From positions 1,116,001-1,180,000 of the forward strand of contig JALPQD010000513.1 in assembly GCA_023101885.1 (NCBI GenBank): 64,000 nt of DNA, in the 5' to 3' direction. The translations under genes were made by a program, and so were the position numbers. Below, in pieces: positions 1 through 10,112 of the stretch. Source of the stretch: Typhlomys cinereus. Its lineage: Eukaryota; Chordata; Mammalia; Rodentia; Platacanthomyidae. How positions within the stretch are numbered: position 1 is the stretch's first letter; every line of letters begins with the position of its first letter. The notes beneath the pieces were generated by a model that worked only from the letters and a program-made list of their open reading frames with translations, did no database searches and was not told where the DNA came from.

Positions 1-296
1 CCTCCAAGGGCTGAAATTACAAGTTGGGTTTCCACACCCATCCTGGCATTTTACTTGTGATCTGGAGATTTGGATTCGGGTCCTTTTGCTTATGAAGCAA
101 GTGTGTTAACTGCTGACCCATAGTCCCACCACTACCGGCTGGTTCTGTGTCTAAAGATCTTGGAAAAGTCTTCTCTCTTGTGCAAATGATCTGTTGAGTT
201 CATAGACTGGAGCCCACGAGCAGCAGCCTTTGTAACTCTTGACACCGTGGCCTCATTCCTCCACCTTTTCTTTTGTGCTAAAAAGTGATGGAGAAG

Positions 297-507
297 GTTG
301 GGGAGATGGCTTAGTGGGTAAAAACTTGTGGTGCAAGCCTGAGGACCCGAGTTCGATCCCCAGATCACACAGAAAAGCCATATGCAGTGTGATATGTCTG
401 TGATCCCTGCACATCTATATAAAATAGGAAGCAGAGACTGAAATCTGCAGAAGCAAGGCAAGAGGACCGACATTTGAAGGTTATCCTCAAATCTATACAT
501 GTGTGCT

Positions 508-510
<3 letters not shown>
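297..510 (+). repeat. tRNA-derived B2-superfamily SINE, old copy
   Basis: The A-box-like GGAGATGGCTTAGTGGGTAA and the B-box-like GACCCGAGTTCGATCC lie at SINE spacing, and the CA-rich tail follows. It is diverged from the young copies elsewhere in the window. Confidence 0.75.

Positions 511-558
<48 letters not shown>
511..558. repeat. (AC)n microsatellite
   Basis: An uninterrupted AC dinucleotide run of about 24 units that ends the tail of the preceding + strand SINE. Confidence 0.95.
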
Positions 559-560
<2 letters not shown>

Positions 561-1559
561 CTACTATACATTTTTTTAAAAAACGAGATCCCAGAAGATC
601 TTGGGCATACCCCGCATTTGTATGGTTGTGGGGCTCTAGCCAATCTTCCTTGGTGCTCCTCTCACGTGGATAGAAAGTCAGGCGGAGCGGAGGACTGGTC
701 TGTCCTGGAGAAAAACTCTGGCTGCACCACTTTAGGGATGTGCTGATAAGAAGGTCCCTTTAGGAGCGCTTGCTGCATGGGAGGTGGCCAGCCTCACAGG
801 ACACGCCTCCCTCTCCAGTTCTTTCGCCCAAAGAGGAGAGAAACTACCTGGCTTCCTGTACTTGCTGTCGTTACTTGAGGAGCTGGTGTTGGCTTTTTTT
901 TTTTTTGTCTCCATCTCCTGGAGGGTATCTTTGGCGGGTCTGGGGTAAGGGACGTCCTCACATCTCCCCTGGCTGGGGTTTTGTGAAATGAACAATGACT
1001 TTTTCTAAGGACAGATTCTTACAACAGAGAACTTCCCACCTCCGCAGGAGATGGGTTTCATGAACCCACCGGTCAGATCGTAGGTAAATTTCTCCAGATT
1101 CTGCTCTTCTCTTTCAAAGTGGACTCATTCCTGCGGTGTCCATGGACAAGCTACGGCCCTGGGTGGCACGTTTGTCTCCTAAGCACCGGGCTCGGCACAG
1201 ATGTTGTTACCAGTGCTGAAATAAGTGGAGCTGAGCTCTTGACGTCTGTGCAAACGCCTCTCTATCTGGATATAAGAGCCGTGGGGTGCTTTAAACTCTA
1301 GATTTTCTGGTTCAAGATCCATGAAAGGAGTTTCTGAGATCAGAGCTACCCTTGGCAAAAGCTTCTAGGGATCAAACTCAGGCCTACAGGTTTGTGAACA
1401 GGTACCTATGTGCTAAGTGACCTCACCTATCTCTCCATTGCTTTTTTATTGTGAGACAGTAGTCTGTCGGAAACAGCATGGTGTCCCAGCTAGTCAGGAC
1501 CGATGCAGCAATCCCAGGAGTTCAAGGCCAGCTTGGGCAACGTAGCAAGACTCCATCTT

Positions 1560-1608
1560 TTACATTTATGTTTTTATATTTACTTATTTTGCTCTCTCTC
1601 TCTCTCTG

Positions 1609-1660
<52 letters not shown>

Positions 1661-1890
1661 GTATCCTGTGGACTGTGGAAACCCAAAGGTCCTGATTTCG
1701 AGCATCACCTTTCATTGTTCTTCCTCTTTATTGCAGTTGCTCTGGGATTTCCCCAGTTCTACTTTCCGTGGCCAGAATTGCAGGTTGTCACCATCCTGTC
1801 TGGCACGGTCATGTGGGATCTGGAGATTTGAACTCCTGTCCTTTTGCTTGTGAAGCAAAGGCATCAACCCCTTGAGACATCTCCCCAGCT
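1560..1890 (-). repeat. B2-superfamily SINE with (TC)n(TG)n
   Basis: This is the reverse complement of the family: a CT/TG tract at the low end, and at the high end the complement of a GAGATGTCTCAAGGGGTTGA-like A box. Confidence 0.75.
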
Positions 1891-1900
1891 CTTACCTTGC

Positions 1901-2032
1901 TTTTTTTTTTTTTTTAACATAAGACCAGGATGGCCTGAAACTCATTATGTAGCTCAGGCCTGAAACTCAAACTGTCCTCCTGTCTTAGCCTCTTGCGTAC
2001 TGGGTCACAGGTATGCATCACCACTGCCAGCT
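1901..2032 (-). repeat. B1 SINE
   Basis: It begins with a T run and carries antisense B1 landmarks such as ATGTAGCTCAGGCC and GGGTCACAGGTATGCATCACC. Confidence 0.75.
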
Positions 2033-2036
2033 TTAC

Positions 2037-2197
2037 ATATTATTATTATTACTGGTGTATATGTGTGTGTGCATGCCACAATGCACATGTGGAGGTCAGA
2101 GGTCAGTTCTCTTCCTTCTCCCTTTGCATGGGCTTCAGGGATTTAACTCAGATTGAGTGACAAGGTCCTTTATCTGCTAAACTAGCTTACTGGCCAA
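2037..2197 (-). repeat. B3/B2-like SINE fragment
   Basis: The antisense landmarks CACATGTGGAGGTCAGAGG and GGGATTTAACTCAG lie in the expected order. Confidence 0.65.
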
Positions 2198-2278
2198 GTT
2201 TGTTTTCTTTTTTAAAAATCTTTCTTTCATTTTGTCCTTCCTTCTTTCCTTTCTTCCTTCCTTTCACTCTCTCTTCTC

Positions 2279-2411
2279 TTTTTTTTTTTTGAGACCATAG
2301 CCATCACTGACCTTGAACTCATTTTCTTAGTCTGGCTTTTGAATGTACAGTAATGCTTCTACCTCAATTTCTCTAATGCTGGCTTTGCAGGCATGAACCA
2401 TCACACACAGC
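2279..2411 (-). repeat. B1 SINE
   Basis: A T run is followed by GAGACCATAGCC and ends with GGCATGAACCATCACACACA, the antisense of a B1 head. Confidence 0.7.
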
Positions 2412-2475
2412 TATGTGTATACCTGTGTCTTTTTATGTATGTGGATGCACACATGTGTGGACGTGTATGTGCAGA

Positions 2476-2507
<32 letters not shown>

Positions 2508-3692
2508 CACGCGCACGTGTATGCATGAGAGGCCTGCAGTTGATGTCAGGTGTCTTCTTTGCTTGCTCTCTACTTGGTAAGGCCTCTCAGTTGAACTCTA
2601 AGCGCCCCAGTTGGCTAGACTTGCTTACCCTGGGAATAGTCTTTGCCCCCCCAGTGCTGTACCATAGGCTGCTGCCAGTCCTTATTCTTATGGGACAAGC
2701 ATCGCATTCGCTGAGCTGTCTCTCCTCAGTCCAAAAAAGCATTTTTAAAAGGTAGTGCATGCATGGAGAGTGCATGTTTGTGTTTTCATCCATTAGTTTA
2801 GTTGACAGGCTTTTAGTCTGGGTTATCATGGATAAGCCAAGGTGAACATATGCACACAGCTTTGTATGGACATATCCCACGTTACAGATAAGAAAGTCAC
2901 TTGTCCAAACCTCCTCTCTGGTGACCTGGAAAATGAAAGATGGTAGAACTCAGAGCCTAGGCCTCTCCCTGCTCAGGCCTTACTCTATGAGCCTAGCTAA
3001 GTGGTCAGGGTAGCTGGGACACAGATGGGTGAGGCACAAGCTGGCAGGAGTTACTGAGGAATGGTGGCGGCCTCCCTGGGCCTCAAAGAATAAGTAGGAG
3101 GTAAAAATGCGGAGAATCAGCAGGTTGCAAAGGCTCAGAAGTGGGAGTCCACCTAGGGCTGTGGAGCTGCGCTCTGTGGAGTGCTACTGACTGATGTGGA
3201 GGCGATGAGAAGAAGGGATTGGGCAGAGGGCATGGGGGTGGGAGAGGACGCTTGCAGCATGGACAGAGCACAGGGAAAAGGCTTTGGCTGCTGGAGGCGA
3301 GGAGTTCAGACCGATGAAGTCAGCAGAACCCAAGTTATTCCCCAGCTCTGCTTCCCCTAGGAAGAGTTTTATCACCTGGAAAATGGGAATAAAGAGCAAT
3401 ACTGTCATATGCAAGCGTTGAGATGATGGAGTTAAAATCTCTGAAGAGTTCAGACGGTGACTGGCAGAGAAACTTGAGATGTGGCAATGGGGCTTTAGCA
3501 AGGACCATGCAAGGTTGGGTGGTGCTCTGGAAGGCACAGTCTGCTGCTGCGGGACAGGAGGCCTGGGAAGGCTGCCTCGGCCTTGGAGGAAGGTTAGCAG
3601 ACAAGCTACTGCAGGCGCGTGATGGTCAGTCGTCAGCTGAGCCCCTGGGCCTCCTGCCTCTCTTTATCCTTACAGCCCAGCGCACGGACGCC

Positions 3693-3873
3693 ATGCAGGG
3701 GACTCTGATGCCACTACCTTCGCTGCTGCTGCTGCTGCTGGGCTGCGGGCCACAGGCATCCTCTGGAGGCGGGGCTGTGGGGGCAGCTGGCTATGCCCCA
3801 GTGAAGTATGTCCAGCCCATGCAGAAAGGACCCGTGGGACCACCCTTCCGTGAGGGCAAGGGCCAGTATCTGG
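3693..3873 (+). CDS. COL8A2: COL8A2 coding exon 1 (signal peptide and NC2)
   Basis: The exon starts at 3676 after a pyrimidine tract ending TTACAG, so 3676-3692 is 5'UTR. The ATG at 3693 begins [10 protein letters not shown]. The exon ends one base into the Glu codon before GTGAGA. The product segment includes [20 protein letters not shown], typical of type VIII chains. Confidence 0.95.
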
Positions 3874-6353
3874 GTGAGAACCTCCCCAACTCATAGTGCC
3901 TAAGACTGCTCCTGACTCCCCGACCGTCACTAGACCCTGGCAGACCAGAGTCCCCCAGACCCTATCAGAGATTTTTCTGCCTCCATCTTTCCTCTTGGGG
4001 CTGGGCAACGTCTCTTGGCCTCAAAAGGCCTGGAAATAGGCAGTGGTTAGCTGGCATAGGGGTTTTCAGATGCAGGCAGGCAGGAAGCTACATAAGGAGT
4101 GTTGGGGGGGGTGGGTCTGTCTGTAAGGCAGGTCGTTGGCGCCCTCTCGTGGCCATACTGCCTTGCAGTGATAAGTCCTCTAAGTTCATAGAGAAGGCCA
4201 GAGACTGGTGCTTGGGAGTCCTGGATGGGGACACCCCGAAGCCCCCAGAATGGCCATTGAACAACCCTGACCTCACTCTTCCTTATGGAAGGGCAGTGCT
4301 GAGGGCGATTTCCATGAGCAGATACCAGAGCCTTGTTCCTCCTCAGTACCTCCCACACCGCCATGGGGAATGAGTCAATGGGGTCTTCTGTCTCCACTGT
4401 GCAGGTCCTGATGGCCCCCTTCTCTCTCTTTCAGAAATGCCTCTGCCGCTGCTGCCGATGGACTTGAAAGGAGAGCCTGGCCCCCCTGGGAAGCCCGGGC
4501 CTCGTGGCCCCCCTGGCCCCCCTGGCTTCCCGGGGAAACCGGGCACTGGAAAACCAGGGCTCCACGGGCAGCCTGGCCCAGCTGGGCCCCCTGGTTTCTC
4601 CCGGATGGGCAAGTCTGGACCCCCGGGGCTCCCAGGCAAGATTGGACCACCAGGACAACCAGGGCTTCGGGGGGAGCCAGGGATACGTGGGGACCAGGGC
4701 CTCCGGGGCCCCCCGGGGCCTCCTGGTCTTCCTGGTCCTTCAGGCATCACTGTCCCTGGAAAGCCAGGTGCCCAGGGGGTGCCAGGGCCCCCAGGATTTC
4801 AGGGAGAGCCGGGGCCTCAAGGGGAGCCTGGACCTCCAGGAGAACGAGGCCTCAAGGGGGACAATGGAGTCGGCCAACCGGGGCTGCCTGGAGCGCCAGG
4901 GCAGGGGGGTGCCCCTGGACCCCCTGGGCTGCCTGGTCCAGCAGGCTTGGGCAAACCAGGTTTGGATGGAATGCCAGGGGCCCCCGGAGATAAGGGTGAG
5001 TCTGGGCTTCCTGGGGTTCCAGGCTCCAGGGGTGAGCCAGGAGCTGTGGGACCCAAAGGACCCCCTGGGGTAGATGGCGTGGGAGTACCAGGGGCAGCAG
5101 GGTTGCCAGGACAACAGGGCCCAGTAGGGGCCAAAGGGGAGCCAGGTCCCCGGGGGCCCCCTGGCCTCATAGGCCCTACTGGCTATGGGATGCCAGGACT
5201 ACCAGGCCCTAAGGGGGACAAGGGCCCAGCCGGGGCCCCAGGGCTCTTAGGAGACAGGGGTGAGCCTGGGGAGGATGGGGAGCCAGGGGAGCAGGGTCCA
5301 CAAGGTCTGGGGGGTCCCCCTGGACTTCCTGGATCTGCAGGGCTCCCTGGTAGACGTGGACCCCCTGGGCCTAAAGGGGAGGTGGGACCTGGAGGGCCCC
5401 CAGGAGTGCCTGGCATTCGAGGTGATCAAGGGCCTAATGGCCTGGCTGGGAAGCCTGGGCTTCCGGGTGAGAGGGGTCTTCCTGGGGCCCACGGCCTCCC
5501 TGGACCAACTGGGCCCAAGGGGGAGCCGGGTTTCACGGGACGCCCTGGGGGCCCTGGAGTCGCAGGAGCCCTGGGGCAGAAAGGTGACTTGGGGCTTCCC
5601 GGGCAGCCAGGCCTGAGGGGGCCCTCTGGGATCCCAGGGCTCCAGGGTCCAGCCGGCCCTGTCGGGCCCCAGGGTTTGCCAGGTCTGAAGGGTGAACCAG
5701 GTCTGCCAGGTATCCCTGGAGAGGGGAAAGTGGGGGAACCTGGCTCTGCTGGGCCCACAGGACCTCCTGGGGTCCCAGGCTCCCCGGGACTCACAGGTCC
5801 TCCTGGCCCCCCTGGGCCTCCTGGCCCACCTGGCGCGCCGGGTGCCTTCGATGAGACTGGCATCGCAGGCTTGCACTTGCCCAATGGTGGTGTGGAGGGC
5901 GCGGCGCTGGGCAAGGGGGGCAAGCCGCAGTTTGGGCTGGGCGAGCTGTCGGCCCATGCCACGCCGGCCTTCACCGCAGTGCTCACCTCTCCCTTCCCTG
6001 CCTCGGGCATGCCGGTTAGGTTTGACCGGACTCTCTACAACGGCCACAGCGGCTACAACCCAGCCACTGGCATCTTCACCTGCCCTGTGGGCGGCGTCTA
6101 CTACTTTGCTTACCACGTGCACGTCAAGGGCACCAGTGTCTGGGTGGCCCTGTACAAGAACCACGTGCCAGCCACCTACACCTACGACGAGTACAAGAAG
6201 GGATACCTGGACCAGGCGTCTGGAGGGGCCGTGCTCCAGCTTCGACCCAACGACCAGGTGTGGGTGCAGATGCCCTCGGACCAGGCCAACGGCCTCTATT
6301 CCACGGAGTACATCCACTCCTCCTTTTCAGGGTTCTTGCTTTGTCCCACATAA
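3693..6353 (+). CDS. COL8A2: Collagen type VIII alpha-2 chain (two coding exons)
   Basis: The coding sequence is join(3693..3873, 4435..6353), giving 699 residues. Human COL8A2 is 703, and the difference lies mainly in a shorter leucine run in the signal peptide. Residues 1 to about 22 are a signal peptide rich in leucine (a GCT/CTG repeat at 3721-3740). Residues 23-72 are the short NC2 region. Residues 73 to about 531 are Gly-X-Y repeats broken by short imperfections such as GTGKPG, GVGQPG and GYGMPG. Residues from about 570 to the end are the C1q-type NC1 domain that drives trimer formation. The intron has a GTGAGA donor at 3874 and a TTTCAG acceptor ending at 4434, and codon 61 (Glu) is split across it. 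The family forms hexagonal networks in Descemet's membrane and subendothelial matrix, and human variants cause corneal endothelial dystrophy. The frame is fully open. The identification is essentially certain. Confidence 0.97.
4435..6353 (+). CDS. COL8A2: COL8A2 coding exon 2 (triple helix and C1q domain)
   Basis: This one large exon encodes the whole collagenous domain and the C-terminal C1q domain, as in other type VIII and X collagens. It opens after TTTCAG at 4434 and ends with TAA at 6351-6353 after GFLLCPT. It is very GC-rich, which also opens long spurious frames on the other strand. Confidence 0.97.
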
Positions 6354-8385
6354 CCCACGGGGGGGCCTTGCTGCCCTGGCCTCCTCCTCTTGAGCGGTAG
6401 AGCAACTTTACAATTCCAGAGACCTCTTAATTCCAGAAGACAACAGAGGCAGCGGTGGCCGTGGCCCAAGGAGACTGATGTACTTTTCCCGTGAACAGGC
6501 CAAGGTTGTTCTGGAAAGGGCCCCCCTGGGTTCCTCCTCCCCCCAACCCCGGGGAGGGGTGCTTGAGGGGTGTCTGCAGCATGGAGACTGCATCCTGTTC
6601 TGGACCTGCCTCTCTGCAGGGAACCCCCAGGGCATTCAACGTGAGTCCTGGATGCCGCTGGGGAGATTGCCTTCCTGCTGGTCCTCAGTGACACCCAGGA
6701 ACAGGGCATGGGCTTCCTTCCTGTCCTGGACGGGCCTCCTCCAGCCACCCAGGGACCTCCAAGCATCTGAAAGTGGGTTCTTGGCCGCTTTTGTTTCCTT
6801 CTGGGGAGGTGGGCGGTGTAGACAGCCTGCCAGGAGTTGCACCAGGCTAATGCTGTGGCATCAAGCTCGTCCTGGCGGGGACAGTTGTGTGGCCCTCAAA
6901 ACTCCTGAAGACTTCAGCTGTGGGGAAGGTGGTCTTCCAGAGGCCACTGGCATGGATTTGGGGCAGAATGGAAGCTCTCCCATCTGTCTCCCTGACTGCC
7001 CACGCCAGCTCTTCAACTTTGAGGGTGCCCTTCGGAACTGCTGAAAGACTGAACTCTAATAGATGCCTCTGCAGATTGCAGAGCCGGTCAGGACTGAACA
7101 TCAACAAACACGAGTCATCCTTTCACCCGCTGGAAGTGGACTGGTTTTCTCAGATTGTCAGAGGACCCTGACCACCCCCAATCCAAGTGTCCCCCAAAGC
7201 AGACAGTCTCCGCTGGGCCTTCTGAACAGGAGCACACAAGCTTGGGGCTGAAGACCTCACACTTGTTTTTCCTTAATGAGAACCACACTGCGGGTACTTG
7301 TGTCTACTAGAAGGGGCTCATCTCTGGTGCTTCCTCTCCTTCCACCTCTGCTTCCAATTTCCTGTTCTAAGCAGGGTGGGGCCCAGGGGCTAAGAAAGGA
7401 TGCCAACAGACTCGACTAGAATGAGCTGGCTCGGAATACTTCTGATACCTTCCCTGATCAGGGCACCTCCACAGGAAACAAGCTGGCTCCCCTTCTATGC
7501 CTTTGGCCCCCGGTTCAAGCTGGGATTAGTGCTGGAGGTAGAATAGGATTCTTAGCCATGCAAAGACGGCTGCTTTCCTCAAGGCTCATAGCCTGCCTCA
7601 GTTAGCACCAGTCAGTCCACTTCACTATCCCAAGTATGGACCTGGGCCATGCTCCGATTCGGGTCCACTCTACCTGGTAGCCCATGCCCAAGGACTGAGG
7701 ACGGCTGGATAGACCCTCCTCCCCTGCCCACAACCTAGCTGACTGCTTACTTCAGCTTGCGGGAGGGTTTGGGGGGCATGTGCCCCAGGGGCCCGAGCTG
7801 TGTTTTTCCTCTGCCACACCCGAGGACCCACCAGCTCCTGGGGACCCCTGCAGGGGCTGCTATTCAACTCCTCCTTCCCTGGTCAAAGCCACTAAACTGA
7901 TGTAAGGGATGGATGGGTCTTGATGGGCAGGGATTAATCAGGAACCAGTGGGGGTCCAGGGGAGCCAGAGAGAGTTGTTTTGCAGAGCAGAGGTCCTGCC
8001 AGACTCCAGTCCTGAAGCCTGCAGGGAAGAGTGGTTGGCATTTCTGAGATGTTTTAGGGATCTGAGCTGCAGATGTCACTGACTGGCTTTGATAAACAAA
8101 GGCAAGTTCCAACTATGACAGCTGCATTTACCTTGTGCATTTTTGTACTCTTGATTCTTATTTTTTTTTTTTTAAAGATTAAGGTTTAAATGTTTTCCAC
8201 TAGTAATTTCATTTCTAACCTGGTGTAGGAAGTTTAGTTTTCTACTTACCTTGTGCCCCATGTCACAGAACCAAGAAGAATGCACTGGGGAACCGGAGAA
8301 CATGAGACTTCTCTTTGCAAAGAAAAAAACTACAGTGCTGACTGTACTGACAACCTCAATAAAACCTGTTGTATAAACAACCCTG
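6354..8385 (+). other. COL8A2: COL8A2 3'UTR with poly(A) signal
   Basis: This is non-coding sequence after the stop codon, free of recognisable SINEs. The first convincing polyadenylation signal is AATAAA at 8358-8363, followed by a GT-rich stretch, so cleavage is expected near 8380. The end point is inferred from the signal alone. Confidence 0.7.
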
Positions 8386-9369
8386 TGCTAACACTGGCCT
8401 GGATGCAGATGGGCTTCTCGGGGCTTTCAAGAAGCACATGTTCCCCTAGCTCCCCACTCTATATCCCCTGTGTTAGAAGCACGGAGACTCTGGCTTACTG
8501 AAGTTCCAGCAGACAGAAGCCAGGAGGACTCCATGAAACTAAAGGAGGGCAGTGGTTGGAGCTGGGGAGAGGGATGGGAATTCACCAGAACATTCCTGGA
8601 AGCTCTCAGGGGTAGCAGAGCATGACAGTTGGCTCAGGACCCAAGTTACAACATCTGATATAAATTATGAATGAAATCCTGAAGGCGGGGCTTGACAGAT
8701 CCGATGCTGAGGACAGTATTGGGGTACTGTACTGGGGAGAATGCACCTCATCACAGTTTGCCAGGCTCATGGGTCCCTGGCTTGGAGAGACAGGACAGCA
8801 GTCCTGAAATAACTCACATCCTGCTGTCTGCCCTGCCTGACAGAATCAGATGACTCCGAAACCTTAGGCCATGAGAGGCGGATGCCTGTCCCAGCGCTGG
8901 GCCCACGGGGATGCTCAGAGAACATCCTCGTGGTGTGCAGGAACATGTCTTTTCAATGGTCTTTTCTTTAAACATTCCACGCAAACGTCCTTGCCTGCAG
9001 CCTGCGCCCCAAGATATAGGAGGTGCACAACACTCAGTCTACTGGGGCACCAGAGGTGACACCCTCTGTCAAAAGTGGGGGCTCTGTACCCTTCTAGAGA
9101 GACTCTACTCTATGGGGACTCAAAAGGGCCTGGATTGTATTAGGGGAAGTCAGGACACCTGGCGTGTCCCGTTCTCGCAGGCACAGCGTTGAGCCAGCTG
9201 TCTGGACCGCGCCGAGGAACCGCCGCCAGGAGGCCTTACCAGCCTGCTCTGCCCTTCCAGGCTGGAAGATGGCTTCTGACACGACTATCACCTTGGTGTC
9301 CCAGTGCCAGGTGAGTGCAACCCAGAGAGACCCGACTAGAGATCAAACTATCAGTGGAGAAAAAGGAAA
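8386..9369. other. Convergent intergenic gap between COL8A2 and ADPRS
   Basis: This is about 1 kb of unique sequence between the two facing 3' ends. I see no gene, RNA or repeat that I can support in it. Confidence 0.6.
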
Positions 9370-9818
9370 TGCTACGATTTATCAAAAACTGTTTATTGCT
9401 GTAATTCCAATCAAACACCAACCAATCCCAGGCCAGCCTCGGGCCAGGTGTGAACTTAAACGGCTCAGATGAAGGTGCCGATGCGCGAGTCACACGATCT
9501 GCTGCTGGGGACCTGTCCATCAGGGACAGGCTGTCTGTCGAATTAGTTAAAACCCACCCGAGAGACCTGATCGTCCCAAGGCCCATGTCCTAGGTAAAAA
9601 AGAACAGCACAAGCAGCGTCCAAAATAAAACCTGCCCTGGTCCCAAAGGCTTCACTGACAGTCCTGGGGTGCAAGAAGCCCCAAGGAGGCGCCAGTCCCT
9701 CACAAGGGTGCCCTCAGCCTGTCCCCAGAAACACTGAGGCAAGGGAGCCAGCGTGAGGAACTGGGTCTCCAGCAGCTACTTGGCCGTGCGGGGGCCGGCA
9801 GAGCCCCGCAGCTGTGAC
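9370..9818 (-). other. ADPRS: ADPRS 3'UTR with poly(A) signal
   Basis: On the - strand an AATAAA lies at 9397-9392, about 420 bases after the stop, so cleavage is expected near 9375. The limit is inferred. Confidence 0.65.
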
Positions 9819-10112
9819 TCACACGCTCTTCTCGAAGACCCGGTGCAGGCTCTGGGCCAGGACATCTGTCTCCTCGTAGCCCTCACAGCTTTGCTGCCAG
9901 CTCTCTGGCACTTGCTCCATGCCATAGTAAGCGCCAGCGATGGCTCCGGCCATGGTGGCTATGGTGTCTGTGTCTCCGCCGAGCGAGATGGAATAGATGA
10001 GAGTCCTCTGGAGGTTATTGAAGGTGGAGGGGATCTCGGGGTCAGGGCTCCATGCAGCGCAGGAAGCAGTAGATTGCAGTGGGCACAGACTCGAAGGCGG
10101 CAATCCCATTTC
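9819..10112 (-). CDS. ADPRS: ADPRS exon 6, contains a 1-bp insertion
   Basis: The acceptor is CCCGCAG. The phase carried from exon 5 gives GNGIAAFESVPTAIYCFLRC then MEP and TGA. Shifting by one base after that point restores DPEIPSTFNNLQRTLIYSIS and the rest of the catalytic tail to HRVFEKSV and a stop. The insertion lies in a short run of C residues followed by T on the coding strand. Confidence 0.9.
   Translation of the reverse strand, partial: EMGLPPSSLCPLQSTASCAAWSPDPEIPSTFNNLQRTLIYSISLGGDTDTIATMAGAIAGAYYGMEQVPESWQQSCEGYEETDVLAQSLHRVFEKSV

Larger units (their letters stand above)
1..3675 (+). other. COL8A2 upstream intron or 5' region, repeat-rich
   Basis: No coding exon was recognised. 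In mammals COL8A2 has a non-coding first exon far upstream, so this stretch is probably intron 1. It holds old SINEs and simple repeats, listed separately. From 2880 to 3660 I see only unique sequence with no clear feature. Confidence 0.6.

Noticed and set aside
5247..6317. A 356-codon open frame on the - strand across COL8A2, and several others of 100-190 codons.
   Set aside because: They are antisense shadows of the GC-rich Gly-X-Y coding sequence and show no independent family similarity.
8161..8172. A T run in the COL8A2 3'UTR considered as a Pol III terminator or SINE edge.
   Set aside because: No SINE body or promoter boxes lie beside it.
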